A DNA stretch of 64,000 nucleotides from Verrucomicrobia bacterium IMCC26134 (GTDB lineage: Bacteria > Verrucomicrobiota > Verrucomicrobiia > Opitutales > Opitutaceae): the NCBI GenBank assembly GCA_000972765.1, contig CP011265.1:2849001-2913000 (forward strand), given 5' to 3'. Position 1 is the first letter of the stretch; every line of letters begins with the position of its first letter. Shown here in pieces: positions 18,895 through 27,649 of the stretch. The position numbers and the translations under genes are program-made. The notes beneath the pieces are model-generated. The model was not told where the DNA came from. It did no database searches and saw nothing but the letters and a program-made list of their open reading frames with translations.

Positions 18895-19641
18895 TCAGGC
18901 GATGAGGCAGTGGGCGCGGAGTTGCTCGTAGAGGGAGACGGCCTCGTCGTAGAAAGGCACGGCGGGGCGGGCGGGCTCCTCCTCGGGGGTGAGCTCGGTG
19001 GTAAAGCCGGTGGAGCCCCAGGTATTCGCATACCAGTGCCTGGCCCAGACACCATCCTGGGCATGCGGGCCGGCGGGCCAGTGCAGCATCGCCGGATCCC
19101 ACGTCAGGCCCAGCGCGGAGCAGAGGGCGCGGAGTGTGGCCTCGGGGCGGGCGCGGAGCTGGGCGGCGTCGATGACCGGCGGTGGCGTGCCCTGGCCCGA
19201 GTGGAGGGCTTGGAAAAGCTGGAGCTGCCAAGGCAGGCCGGTCTCCGCGAGCGTCATCTGGGGATGCACTTTTTGGTAGCTGGCGATCACGCGGCCCGGG
19301 TGGCGGATAAGGAAGGCATGGTCGAGCGCATCGAGCCACGGGCCGAGCATTTCGGTCCGCATGTGGTGGGCCATGTGTTTTTGATACCAGACCGGCCGGG
19401 GCAAAGGCGGGGCGCCTTCGGTCAGTTGCTCGGCCACGACGTGCCAGACCTTCGACTGGCTGGCGATCACCTCGTCGCGCCCGGGATGCTGCAGGTCGGA
19501 GGACGACAGATAAGTCGCGTAAAAGGGTTCGTCGCTGACCACGCAGTCCGCGCGCGAAGAAAAACTGCGCATGAGCGCGGTGGAGAGATTACGGGGTCCG
19601 GACCAGAGGGCGAGGCGGCGGGTGAGAGCAGGTGAGGACAT
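18895..19641 (-). CDS. Sulfotransferase-like protein paired with the aminotransferase
   Basis: 248 residues. LWSGPRNLSTALMRSF near the N-terminus is a PAPS-type P-loop, and AFLIRHPGRVIASYQKV matches the 3'-phosphate-binding motif (RxPxxxxxS). The rest is alpha/beta with a Trp-rich C-terminal third. It belongs to a branch recurrently found next to, or fused with, class IV aminotransferases (from memory; fused plant homologues are annotated as branched-chain aminotransferase-like). Its stop is 4 bp before the aminotransferase start, so the products probably act on one substrate. The substrate is unknown. Confidence 0.82.
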   Translation of the reverse strand: MSSPALTRRLALWSGPRNLSTALMRSFSSRADCVVSDEPFYATYLSSSDLQHPGRDEVIASQSKVWHVVAEQLTEGAPPLPRPVWYQKHMAHHMRTEMLGPWLDALDHAFLIRHPGRVIASYQKVHPQMTLAETGLPWQLQLFQALHSGQGTPPPVIDAAQLRARPEATLRALCSALGLTWDPAMLHWPAGPHAQDGVWARHWYANTWGSTGFTTELTPEEEPARPAVPFYDEAVSLYEQLRAHCLIA

Positions 19642-19656
19642 AATGGCAAGGGTGGA

Positions 19657-22044
19657 TCAGCGGTTGATTTCGGGTGGCAGGTTGCGAATGAAAAAGTCCA
19701 GGCGACGGCGCTTTCCGGGTGCGCTCTCGGCCGCGCTGTGACCGACCCCGGGCAGGCGCAAAAACTCAAAGTCCTTGCCGGCACGCACGAGGCGCTCGAC
19801 CACCTGCAGGGTGCTGGCGGGATCCACGTTGGTATCCTGTTCTCCAACCATGAGGAAAAGGCGGCCCCGGAGTTTCGCGGCGTCCTCCAAGTTGGAGGCG
19901 GCGACATAGCTCCCGTCGAGCGGCCAGCCGAGCCATTGTTCGTTCCACCAGATCTTGTCCATGCGGTTGTCGTGGCAACCGCAGTCGGCGAAGGCGACCG
20001 AGTAGAAATCGGAGTGATCAAGCAGGGCGCGCATGGCGCTCTGGCCTCCCGCGCTGCCGCCGTAAATGCCGACCCGCGAAAGATCCAGCCCCGGCCGGGC
20101 GGCGGCGGCCGCCCGCAGCCAGGCGATGCGGTCGGGGAAACCCGCATCCTGAAGGTTTTTCCACGCGACGGAGTGGAAAGCGCGGCCACGATGGTTGGTG
20201 CCCATGCCATCGGCCTGGACCACCACATAGCCGAGGCGGGCCATGGCCTGCTGGCGCGGCAGCAGGGAAAAGGCCTTGGGCGCGAAGGCATCCTGCGGTC
20301 CGGCGTAGACCTCCTCGACCACGGGGTAATGCCGCGTGGGGTCGAAGCCCGGCGGGCGGATGATGACGCCGTAGATAGGCGAGTGCCCGTCCCGACCCGG
20401 CGCGGAGAAACGCTCCGGCGCACTCCAGCCGGTGGCAAACAAGGCGGAGGCGTCCGCGCGTTCGAGGGTGGCGATCAGCGCGCCGGTGTCGCCGCGGCGC
20501 AGTTCGGTGACGGGCGGCAGATCGACGCGAGACCACGTATCGACAAACCAGCGACGATCCGGCGACCAGACCACGTGATGCGTGCCCTCTCCCTCGGTCA
20601 GGCGGATGAAGCCGGAGCCGTCGAAATTCACCCGGCAGAGATGCAGGTAGTAGGGATCCTCTCCCGGACGCACGCCGCCGGCATAAAACCAGATCTGGCC
20701 ACGTGTGGCGTCCACGGTCTCGACTTTTCGAACCACCCACTCCCCCCGGGTGAGCTGCCGGGGAGCGGCTTGACCGGCCACGTCGTAAAGCCAGAGATGC
20801 GCGTGGCCGTCGCGTTCACTGATCCAGAGGAGCTGGCGATCACCCGGCAGCCATTCGCGCCAGGTCTTGTTGGTGTAGTCGATGAAGGTGCGGCTGGTCT
20901 CCTCGACCACGGTGCGCACCGCGGCGGAAGCTGCGTCGAGGGCGAGGATGCGGTAGAGCTGGTGACCGCGCTGGTTGTAGTCGAAATAAACTTCGCGGCC
21001 GTCGGCCGACCAGCGGTAGTTGAGCCTGCCGTCGGTGGTGAAAAAAGTCGGGCACAGGTCGCGATCGATGGCGCGCACCGTAAAAGGAGTGGCAGGGTCG
21101 GCCGTGAGCTTGACCAAAATCGGGGTGGGATCAGGCAGCGGATCGCCGGGCTTGATGTAGTCGAGCTGACGGGTGCGGGGCGGGAGCTGGCCGGACGGCG
21201 AAGAATCGACCAGGGTGATTTGGCGAACCGGCACGCGCGTCAGGCGGGTCAGGACAAAGGCGCGGGCATCGGGCGCCCAGGCGGCGGGGCCGACGTAAGG
21301 CCGCTCGGCCGTGCCGTCGCTGGTCACACGGAGGTCGGCGCCAGATGCGTCCGGGCCGGTGGGATGGAGCACCACATTGTTATCCACCCAACGAAGCTCC
21401 CAGCGGCCGTCGGGCGAGCGATCCGGCGGGCGGGAAGCGGAGTCGCGGGGGGGAGGCGGAGCGGCGGGACCTTCGACGAGGAGGTGCTGGCGGGTGTCGT
21501 TTGCCTCGAGGACACCCAGGGTCTGACCGGAGGCGTCGGCGACCAACCAGACGTGGCCCTCGTAGGTTTCGCGCCGGAGCCGGGCGCCGGCGGCGATGGT
21601 GTCGTATGGCTGGCGGTCGCCGGCGTGATCGACCCAGAAGAGGCGAACGGGACCGGCGGTCGTATTCGTGAATTCGATCGCGGTGGCCGGGCCGGTGCCG
21701 TGGCTGCGCGGCGTGCGCCGCGAGAGCTTCATCTCGCTGGTCCGGGTCTCCGGCGCGGGCGGCAAGCCGAGCTCGGGCGACGTGTCCGCGCGACGAAGCG
21801 CGCCGTCGGTGGCGTTGACCAGCACGTATTCGCGCTTACCCGGGGCGATGGAGACCTCATACCAAAACCGTTCGCCATCGGGCAGCCAGTGCGGGCGGAC
21901 CTCGTCGCGATAAACGGAATCGCGGGTGGAATCGGCCCAGCTCAGGGCATTTTCTATGCGGACGGATGAATCCAAAGGAGTGGCGCGGACCGCGCAGAGA
22001 GCGGAGAGAAAAAGGGTGGAAAAAAGGAGGGAGGAACGAGACAC
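19657..22044 (-). CDS. Secreted S9-family (DPP-IV-like) peptidase
   Basis: 795 residues from a GTG at 22044, which gives an immediate signal peptide (SRSSLLFSTLFLSALCAVRA) and lies 2 bp after the preceding stop. An ATG at 22092 would overlap that gene. An N-terminal eight-bladed-type propeller of the DPP-IV family precedes a C-terminal alpha/beta-hydrolase. The nucleophile lies in GIYGGSAGGQSAM (Ser about residue 664), the Asp in GEQDTNVDP and the His in LPGVGHSAAE. These enzymes release dipeptides, often Xaa-Pro, outside the cytoplasm. The upstream gene is an Xaa-Pro aminopeptidase, so the pair probably works on proline-containing peptides. Confidence 0.93.
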   Translation of the reverse strand: MSRSSLLFSTLFLSALCAVRATPLDSSVRIENALSWADSTRDSVYRDEVRPHWLPDGERFWYEVSIAPGKREYVLVNATDGALRRADTSPELGLPPAPETRTSEMKLSRRTPRSHGTGPATAIEFTNTTAGPVRLFWVDHAGDRQPYDTIAAGARLRRETYEGHVWLVADASGQTLGVLEANDTRQHLLVEGPAAPPPPRDSASRPPDRSPDGRWELRWVDNNVVLHPTGPDASGADLRVTSDGTAERPYVGPAAWAPDARAFVLTRLTRVPVRQITLVDSSPSGQLPPRTRQLDYIKPGDPLPDPTPILVKLTADPATPFTVRAIDRDLCPTFFTTDGRLNYRWSADGREVYFDYNQRGHQLYRILALDAASAAVRTVVEETSRTFIDYTNKTWREWLPGDRQLLWISERDGHAHLWLYDVAGQAAPRQLTRGEWVVRKVETVDATRGQIWFYAGGVRPGEDPYYLHLCRVNFDGSGFIRLTEGEGTHHVVWSPDRRWFVDTWSRVDLPPVTELRRGDTGALIATLERADASALFATGWSAPERFSAPGRDGHSPIYGVIIRPPGFDPTRHYPVVEEVYAGPQDAFAPKAFSLLPRQQAMARLGYVVVQADGMGTNHRGRAFHSVAWKNLQDAGFPDRIAWLRAAAAARPGLDLSRVGIYGGSAGGQSAMRALLDHSDFYSVAFADCGCHDNRMDKIWWNEQWLGWPLDGSYVAASNLEDAAKLRGRLFLMVGEQDTNVDPASTLQVVERLVRAGKDFEFLRLPGVGHSAAESAPGKRRRLDFFIRNLPPEINR

Positions 22045-22046
22045 GG

Positions 22047-23435
22047 TTAGACGAAGGCAATGGGCGGCAGGTGCTGGATCAGCCCGCTGCAATCGGCAAC
22101 CGAGGCGCGCAGCAGGGCCTCGACCTCGTCGATTTCACGCGGGCAGCCAGCGGTGAGGTTTTCGCAGCCGTCCTCCGTCACGACGACGGTGTCCTCGACG
22201 CGGATGTAGAGCTCCTCCTCGGGCACGACCAACTCGGGGTCCAGCGCGAAGACGAGGCCCGGGGACATGGGACGATCATACCACGCCGCCGATTCGTGGA
22301 CCGGCATCCCGACGCCGTGCGAAAGCGGACGGGGGCTCTCAAGCAGGCGCAGCGCGGCGGTGCGGTAGACGGGTTTCGACCAAGACCTTGCCTCGACGAC
22401 GGGGCGGAGTTTCTCCGCCGCCTCCGCCAGCACCTGGGCCTTGGTGACATGAGGACGGATGAGGGAGAGCAGCAGGTTGTGATGCTCGAGCACGAAACCG
22501 TAGAGCTCGCGCTGCAAAGGCGAGTAGGTGCCGTTCACCGGCCACATACGACCGATGTCGGAGGTGTAGTAACGGAAATCCGGTGCGTAATCAAAGAGCA
22601 CGAGGTCACCGGCGCGCAGGGCGGTGTTGTTCCGCCAATAATGCATCATCCAGATATTGGCGCCGGTGGCGATGATGGGGCGGTAACCGGCGGAACGGGC
22701 TCCGGCGGCGAGAAAAACATAGTCCGCGACGGCGCCCAGCTGGTATTCGAAAACGCCGGGACGGGAAGCCTTCATCGCCTCGATGCAAGCCAGCGCGGTG
22801 AGCGTGGCGGCGTGGCGCATGAGGGTGAGCTCGGCGGGGGATTTTTGCAGACGCTGGCGATGGAGCGCGGGGGAGAAATCGCGAACCAGAACCCCGGGCG
22901 AAAGCGCGGTGATGCGATCGCGCAAATGCGCCTCGCGTGACGGACGGGCGTCGAGCGGATCGGCGGCGATGCGGCGCTGCCAATGGCGCAGCGTGTCCTG
23001 GCATTGGCGGATATTCTCGGCCGGCGCGTGGGCGAGCCAGAGCGTGCCGACCAGACCGGTGAGGTCGGCCACCAAGCGGGAAAGCGGGCGAACCTCGTCG
23101 ATACCCGTGCGGACGCGCACCGCGTCCCCGTCCTCGTGGCAGAGCGTGGGACCGTCGCTCTTTTCGTGTTTCGGATCGTGAGGAGGCAGGTAAAGCACGC
23201 CGCGCCCGGACTGCACATCGAGCGTGAGGTAGGCGTGCGACCCCTCGATACCCGTGAGGTAGTAGAAATCATTGTCCTGCCGGATGGGATCATAGCCGGG
23301 CACTTCGGGTGCGCTGGCGAGGACGGCCAGCCCGCCCTCCAGTTCGGCCAGAAACTGGCGGCGGCGGAGCGTCAGTTCGGAGGCGGAAAAATCGGTTTGA
23401 AACGGCAGGGTGGAGGCGCGGGGAGAGTTGGACAT
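22047..23435 (-). CDS. pepP: M24 metallopeptidase, Xaa-Pro aminopeptidase type
   Basis: 462 residues from the ATG at 23435 (MSNSPRAST). Starting at 23474 would overlap the preceding gene. An N-terminal AMP_N domain (RRRQFLAELEGG; FYYLTGIEG) is followed by the pita-bread catalytic domain with the five metal ligands: two Asp in LFDYAPDFRYYTSDIGRMW, His in LSHGVGMPVHE, and Glu in FALDPELVVPEEE and IRVEDTVVVTEDG. It removes N-terminal residues next to proline, probably in the cytoplasm (no signal peptide). It forms an operon with the S9 peptidase 2 bp downstream and the GH127-like gene 28 bp upstream. Confidence 0.92.
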   Translation of the reverse strand: MSNSPRASTLPFQTDFSASELTLRRRQFLAELEGGLAVLASAPEVPGYDPIRQDNDFYYLTGIEGSHAYLTLDVQSGRGVLYLPPHDPKHEKSDGPTLCHEDGDAVRVRTGIDEVRPLSRLVADLTGLVGTLWLAHAPAENIRQCQDTLRHWQRRIAADPLDARPSREAHLRDRITALSPGVLVRDFSPALHRQRLQKSPAELTLMRHAATLTALACIEAMKASRPGVFEYQLGAVADYVFLAAGARSAGYRPIIATGANIWMMHYWRNNTALRAGDLVLFDYAPDFRYYTSDIGRMWPVNGTYSPLQRELYGFVLEHHNLLLSLIRPHVTKAQVLAEAAEKLRPVVEARSWSKPVYRTAALRLLESPRPLSHGVGMPVHESAAWYDRPMSPGLVFALDPELVVPEEELYIRVEDTVVVTEDGCENLTAGCPREIDEVEALLRASVADCSGLIQHLPPIAFV

Positions 23436-23463
23436 GGAGAAAGAAGACGGGGGCCGGGGTGGC

Positions 23464-26223
23464 TTATTTTTCACGCAGCCAGACGATGGATCGACCGCCG
23501 CGATTGTTGCGGGCGTAATTGGGTATGGCGAGCAGGGCGGAGCCGTCGGTGTAGTGGCCGCCCAGTGTCAGCACCCCGCCCAGAAGGTCGGGCCGCCACT
23601 GGGTGGAAAGGGGGGCGTCGGGCGCGAGGATGGCGTCGAGGTTTTGATCCACGCGCTCGACGTTGTAGATAAGCGGACCGTAGCGAAGCGCCACGCGGCC
23701 GCGATTAGCGGTCACACGCTCATCGCAATGGATGCGCTGAATGGCGAGCGGCACATCGAACTCGACGCGATCGCCCGGGTTCCAGGACCGTTGAATGACC
23801 GCATAGCCATGGATTCGCTCGGCGGTTACCGGCTGGCCGTTGACCGTGATTTCACCCAGCTCGGAGCTGTTCGGAGTGGGGGTGTAGAGCGCGCTGACCC
23901 GGCGGTCGGGGATGCGCACATGGAGCGCACATGTGGGGGCCGAAGAGATTTGATCGACCGTGAGGGTGACGTGGCCGGACCACGGGTAGTCGGTAGACTG
24001 GGTCAGGCGCAGTTCGCCGGAGCCGGGCCGGTTTACGGTCACGGTGCCGCCGATGAACAGGTTAACAAACACCCGATCGGCGTCGGCGCTGTAGGTCCAG
24101 GTCGGGAGCTGGAGCAAAGTGCGGGCGATGTTACCCACGCAGCACGGGCAGATGTGCCACGGATAGCGGGCCTCGTCGGTGTCGAGCGCATTGGTGTAGG
24201 TGAACTTTTTACCCTGCAGATCGAGATCACTCAGGACGGCGTTGTAGAGCGTGTCCTCGTAGAGATTGGCGTAGCGGGCCTGGGCGTAGGCGAGGTGCAG
24301 GCGATGATTGAAGTAGAGCAACCCGATGTTGGCGCAGGATTCACAGTAGGCGTTATTCGGCAGAGAATAGTCGTCGCCGAAGCCCTCGGAAGTCTCGCCG
24401 CTGCCGATGCCGCCGGTGACGTAGTATTTGCGGTCGATAAGATTATTCCAGAGCGAGAGGGTGGCGCTTTGGTAATCCACGTCGCCAGTCGCGGCGATGA
24501 CGTCAGCCATGCCGGTGTAGTTGTAGACCGCGCGCACGGCGTGACCGACGGCCGAGTATTGGCGGGTGACGGGCAGGTGAGTCTGGTCGTATTCGGCACC
24601 GGAATCGTCCGTGGCCCGGCCGCGACTATCCAGGAGAAACTTTCCCAGCGCGGCATAGCGTGCGCCGGCACGGGGTCCCTCCACCTGATCGACGAGGGTG
24701 GCGAAGCGGAAGAGCGCGAGCTCCATCCCCTGGTGTCCGTCGAACCAGGCCTGTTTGGGAGCGGGGCCGATGTGGTTGTCCCAACAGTCGGCAAGGAGGC
24801 GGGCGGCGTCATAGAGGCGGCGGTCGCGACCGCCGGTCATGCGGTAGTGGGCGATGGCCGCTTCGAGGAAGTAGCCGGCGACATAGCCCTCGTGCTCGGT
24901 GCGCAGGCGCTCGCTCCAGCGGACGGGCGCGACGCCATCCTTTTTCTCGCGAGCCGAGCCGAGGGTGAAGCGCGTCTGGAAGTAGCCGTCAGGCTGCTGG
25001 GCGGAAAGCACGATGGGGATCCACCGATCGACGACTTCACGCAGGGACTTCTGGGCGGCGGCGAGCTCGCTGTCGTCGCCCGGCTCGAGTTGCTGGGCAA
25101 GGCAGGCGGCCTCGAGGGTGTTGAGCACCCAGGCGTTGGAGAACGGATAGTCAATATGGGCCGGGGCCGGGCGGCCGGCGAGCTTTTCGGCGGCCGCGAT
25201 GAAGTTGTTGATGCCTCCCTCCTTCAAGTCGGGTTTTTCGCACTCGGCAACGCAATGCGGTATCCAGTTTATTACCACATTTCGCAGGCGTTCCCTCCAG
25301 AACGGGGTGGTGACCGACCATGCATTGGGATCGACGGCGGCGAGTCGCGCGAGCGGAGCGGGCTCGAGGACCCGAACGTGGAGATCGTCGACGGAGCACA
25401 GTCCACCCGAGGTGACGGAAACGCCCACCGTATAATCACCCGGCGCCGAAAAGACGGCGGAGGTGGCCGGAGAGCAGTCGTTGACGAAGGTGATATCGCC
25501 GGGGCCGGAAAGTTTCGTCCAACGCAGCGAAGCATTCGGGCCGGGTTGGCCGGCGGTGACCACGGAGGCGTCGAGGTAGGTCTTTCCGCCCTCGACGACG
25601 ACCCGGTCGGGGCCGGCGTCAACCAGCGGCCGGAAAAGCAGTGAGAGGCCAGAATCGTAAACGCGCCACTCCAGAACTCCGGTGGAAAAGTCCCCCTCGG
25701 GGTCGAGCTCGAGGCGCAGACGCTTGGTTTTCAGCCCGGGAAAGGAAGTGCGGTTGAACTGATTTTTAGTGACGCCAAGCCCCTCGGCTCCCGGCACGGC
25801 GAGAAACTTCGCTTGCGTCTGATCCCAGTAGAGCAGGCGGGAAGCGGCCGGCATGCGCTGGCCGCGCTGATCGTCATAGTAGTAGGCTTCGATGGCCGAG
25901 ACGGATACCTCCACGGGCCAATCATATTGCACCCACTGGGTGCCGTGGCTCGGCCAGTTGCCATAGGTGCCGTGGGCGTAGTCGTTCGAGGAATGTGGCG
26001 CATGTCCGTCCTGGATGGCGGTCAGGGACTTGTGACCAGACACGGAGGAAGCCGAAGCGGTAGCAAAAGGGGCCAGGTTTGAAGCGGGCGCAGCGCCTGG
26101 CGCGGCCGATGCAATGCTGGCTGAGACCGCACGCGCCCCGGGATCGGAAGTGGATAGATTATCGGCCAGGAGGGCGCCCGCGCCGGCCAGGAACGTGGCA
26201 ACCAAACGACGAAAAGGGATCAT
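23464..26223 (-). CDS. Secreted GH127-type beta-L-arabinofuranosidase (DUF1680) with discoidin-like and PKD-like domains
   Basis: 919 residues from the ATG at 26223 (MIPFRRLVATF); an ATG at 26247 is equally possible. Signal peptide (LVATFLAGAGALLA), then an F5/8-type-C-like sugar-binding domain (NYGNW-like core, YGNWPSHGTQWVQYDWP), a PKD-like domain (VDAGPDRVVVEGGKTY) and the (alpha/alpha)6 catalytic barrel of GH127/146. The family's zinc-Cys centre is visible: Glu628 and Cys630 in YCESCAN, and Cys694-Cys695 in HICPCCVGN, one of which is the nucleophile in characterised members. It releases beta-L-arabinofuranose from plant cell-wall glycans or glycoproteins. First gene of the peptidase operon, suggesting joint use of arabinosylated, proline-rich proteins such as extensins (inference). 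Confidence 0.92.
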   Translation of the reverse strand: MIPFRRLVATFLAGAGALLADNLSTSDPGARAVSASIASAAPGAAPASNLAPFATASASSVSGHKSLTAIQDGHAPHSSNDYAHGTYGNWPSHGTQWVQYDWPVEVSVSAIEAYYYDDQRGQRMPAASRLLYWDQTQAKFLAVPGAEGLGVTKNQFNRTSFPGLKTKRLRLELDPEGDFSTGVLEWRVYDSGLSLLFRPLVDAGPDRVVVEGGKTYLDASVVTAGQPGPNASLRWTKLSGPGDITFVNDCSPATSAVFSAPGDYTVGVSVTSGGLCSVDDLHVRVLEPAPLARLAAVDPNAWSVTTPFWRERLRNVVINWIPHCVAECEKPDLKEGGINNFIAAAEKLAGRPAPAHIDYPFSNAWVLNTLEAACLAQQLEPGDDSELAAAQKSLREVVDRWIPIVLSAQQPDGYFQTRFTLGSAREKKDGVAPVRWSERLRTEHEGYVAGYFLEAAIAHYRMTGGRDRRLYDAARLLADCWDNHIGPAPKQAWFDGHQGMELALFRFATLVDQVEGPRAGARYAALGKFLLDSRGRATDDSGAEYDQTHLPVTRQYSAVGHAVRAVYNYTGMADVIAATGDVDYQSATLSLWNNLIDRKYYVTGGIGSGETSEGFGDDYSLPNNAYCESCANIGLLYFNHRLHLAYAQARYANLYEDTLYNAVLSDLDLQGKKFTYTNALDTDEARYPWHICPCCVGNIARTLLQLPTWTYSADADRVFVNLFIGGTVTVNRPGSGELRLTQSTDYPWSGHVTLTVDQISSAPTCALHVRIPDRRVSALYTPTPNSSELGEITVNGQPVTAERIHGYAVIQRSWNPGDRVEFDVPLAIQRIHCDERVTANRGRVALRYGPLIYNVERVDQNLDAILAPDAPLSTQWRPDLLGGVLTLGGHYTDGSALLAIPNYARNNRGGRSIVWLREK

Positions 26224-26455
26224 AAGGTGCGGGATCTTAAGGGGCATAGCTTTTAGCAGAGCCGCAGTCGGGAGGGCACAGGGCAAGACCGCGTGCAGTT
26301 TAGCGTATTTCCCTCGTGTTGAAATTACGGGGGGGCTTGCCGTTTTTACCTCGCTGGCGTGGCAGCTCGTGACAGCACGCTCCAGAAAAGGGCGAGGACT
26401 CGCCCCCACCGATTCCGTTTCCTATCCGGGGCCTGGCAACGGTAAGCTTCAACCC

Positions 26456-27196
26456 GTGGAGAAACCGCCCGTCATCTCGATCATCATTCCCGCCTTTAAC
26501 GAAGCGAAGCTCCTCGCCGCATCGCTTCAGGCCGTGAAGGCGGCGGCGGGGGCGTTAACCGCCGCCGGCCTCGGCTGGGAACTGATCGTGTGTGACAACA
26601 ACTCCACCGACCACACGGCCGAGATCGCTCGAGCCGCCGGAGCGAAAGTCGTTTTCGAAGGCATCAACCAGATCGGACGGGCGCGTAATACCGGAGCGGG
26701 AGCCGCTTCGGGCGAGTGGCTCCTCTTCATCGACGCCGACTCCCAGCCCTCCCGCGCGTTGCTGGCCGACGCGGCAGCCCTCACCTGCCGGCGCGATGTA
26801 ATGCTTGCGGGCGCGACGGTGGCGCTCGACGGCGCGACCCTCGCCTACCGGCTCGTCTGCGGGGTTTGGAACACCGCGAGCCGTCTGCGCCGCCTGGTGG
26901 CGGGCTCGTTCATCCTCGTCCGTGCGGCGGCTTTTCGCGAGGTAGGGGGCTTCGACCTGAAGTTCTTCGCCGGCGAAGAACTCGATCTGGCGCTACGTCT
27001 CCAGAAAACGGTCGGCCGCCGCGAGCGCCAGCGCACGATCATCCTGCATCGTCATCCACTCGTCACCTCGGCGCGCAAGCTGCACCTCTACCGCAAAGGC
27101 GAGATGGCCCGCTTCATCCTGAAGTGGATCTTCCGGCCGTTTAAAACCGCCGCCAATCGGGAAGATTGCGCCCTTTGGTATGACGGACGCCGGTAG
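26456..27196 (+). CDS. Family 2 glycosyltransferase
   Basis: 246 residues from a GTG at 26456 (VEKPPVISIIIPAFNEAK). The frame is open back to 26114, but that part lies antisense to the start of the GH127 gene and is not protein-like. GT-A fold motifs: SIIIPAFNEAKLL, IVCDNNSTDHTAEIA, INQIGRARNTGAGAASGEW, LLFIDADSQPS (DXD) and FFAGEELDLALRLQ (ED). No membrane helices are obvious. The acceptor is unknown. Divergent from the GH127 operon. Confidence 0.9.
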   Translation: MEKPPVISIIIPAFNEAKLLAASLQAVKAAAGALTAAGLGWELIVCDNNSTDHTAEIARAAGAKVVFEGINQIGRARNTGAGAASGEWLLFIDADSQPSRALLADAAALTCRRDVMLAGATVALDGATLAYRLVCGVWNTASRLRRLVAGSFILVRAAAFREVGGFDLKFFAGEELDLALRLQKTVGRRERQRTIILHRHPLVTSARKLHLYRKGEMARFILKWIFRPFKTAANREDCALWYDGRR

Positions 27197-27230
27197 TCTA
27201 CGCCGCGCCGGAAGGTGAGCCCCTCCAGCC

Positions 27231-27581
27231 TCAGTCAAAAACCTTCAAGGTCAGCGCGAGGTAGTTATCCAGCTCCTTCAAGCTGCTGAACTGGGTTTTG
27301 TTGCGCTCCAGGCGGGCGAGCAGGACCTCGACCGCGGCCACCAGCTTCTCGTAGTGGGCGCGACGGCCGGCATCGGTGAGCATGCTCGCATCCTTTGCGG
27401 CCGCCAAATCACGTTTCGGGTGGTTCGCTTTGTAACCATCGTGGTCGTGGCGGTATTCCTCCAGCGCCGCCGTGACCAAGCCGCCCCAATGGCCTTGCGC
27501 CAGCCGCTCACGGGTGATGAGCAAGACCGCGGTGGCGGCACCCTTGATGCGGTCGTCGTTCCATTTGATTTTGAGAGCCAT
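27231..27581 (-). CDS. Conserved hypothetical protein
   Basis: 116 residues, soluble, mostly helical with charged faces (MALKIKWNDDRIKGAATAVL at the start; LLARLERNKTQFSSLKELDN near the end). No membrane segment, signal peptide or catalytic motif is seen. Codon use matches neighbouring genes, and the frame is bounded by a good ATG. It lies between a convergent GT2 gene and the polyamine importer, 68 bp downstream of nothing obviously linked. I do not recognise the family and assign no function. Confidence 0.7.
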   Translation of the reverse strand: MALKIKWNDDRIKGAATAVLLITRERLAQGHWGGLVTAALEEYRHDHDGYKANHPKRDLAAAKDASMLTDAGRRAHYEKLVAAVEVLLARLERNKTQFSSLKELDNYLALTLKVFD

Positions 27582-27649
27582 GGTTAAGCAGGGATTGCGT
27601 TCGGCCCGGCGCCTGCGCGCGAGCTTCTTCTCGGAGGCGGCGTTTCAAT

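Noticed and set aside
26114-26455. N-terminal extension of the GT2 glycosyltransferase
   Set aside because: It runs antisense through the GH127 start and lacks protein-like features; the GTG at 26456 precedes the first conserved strand.
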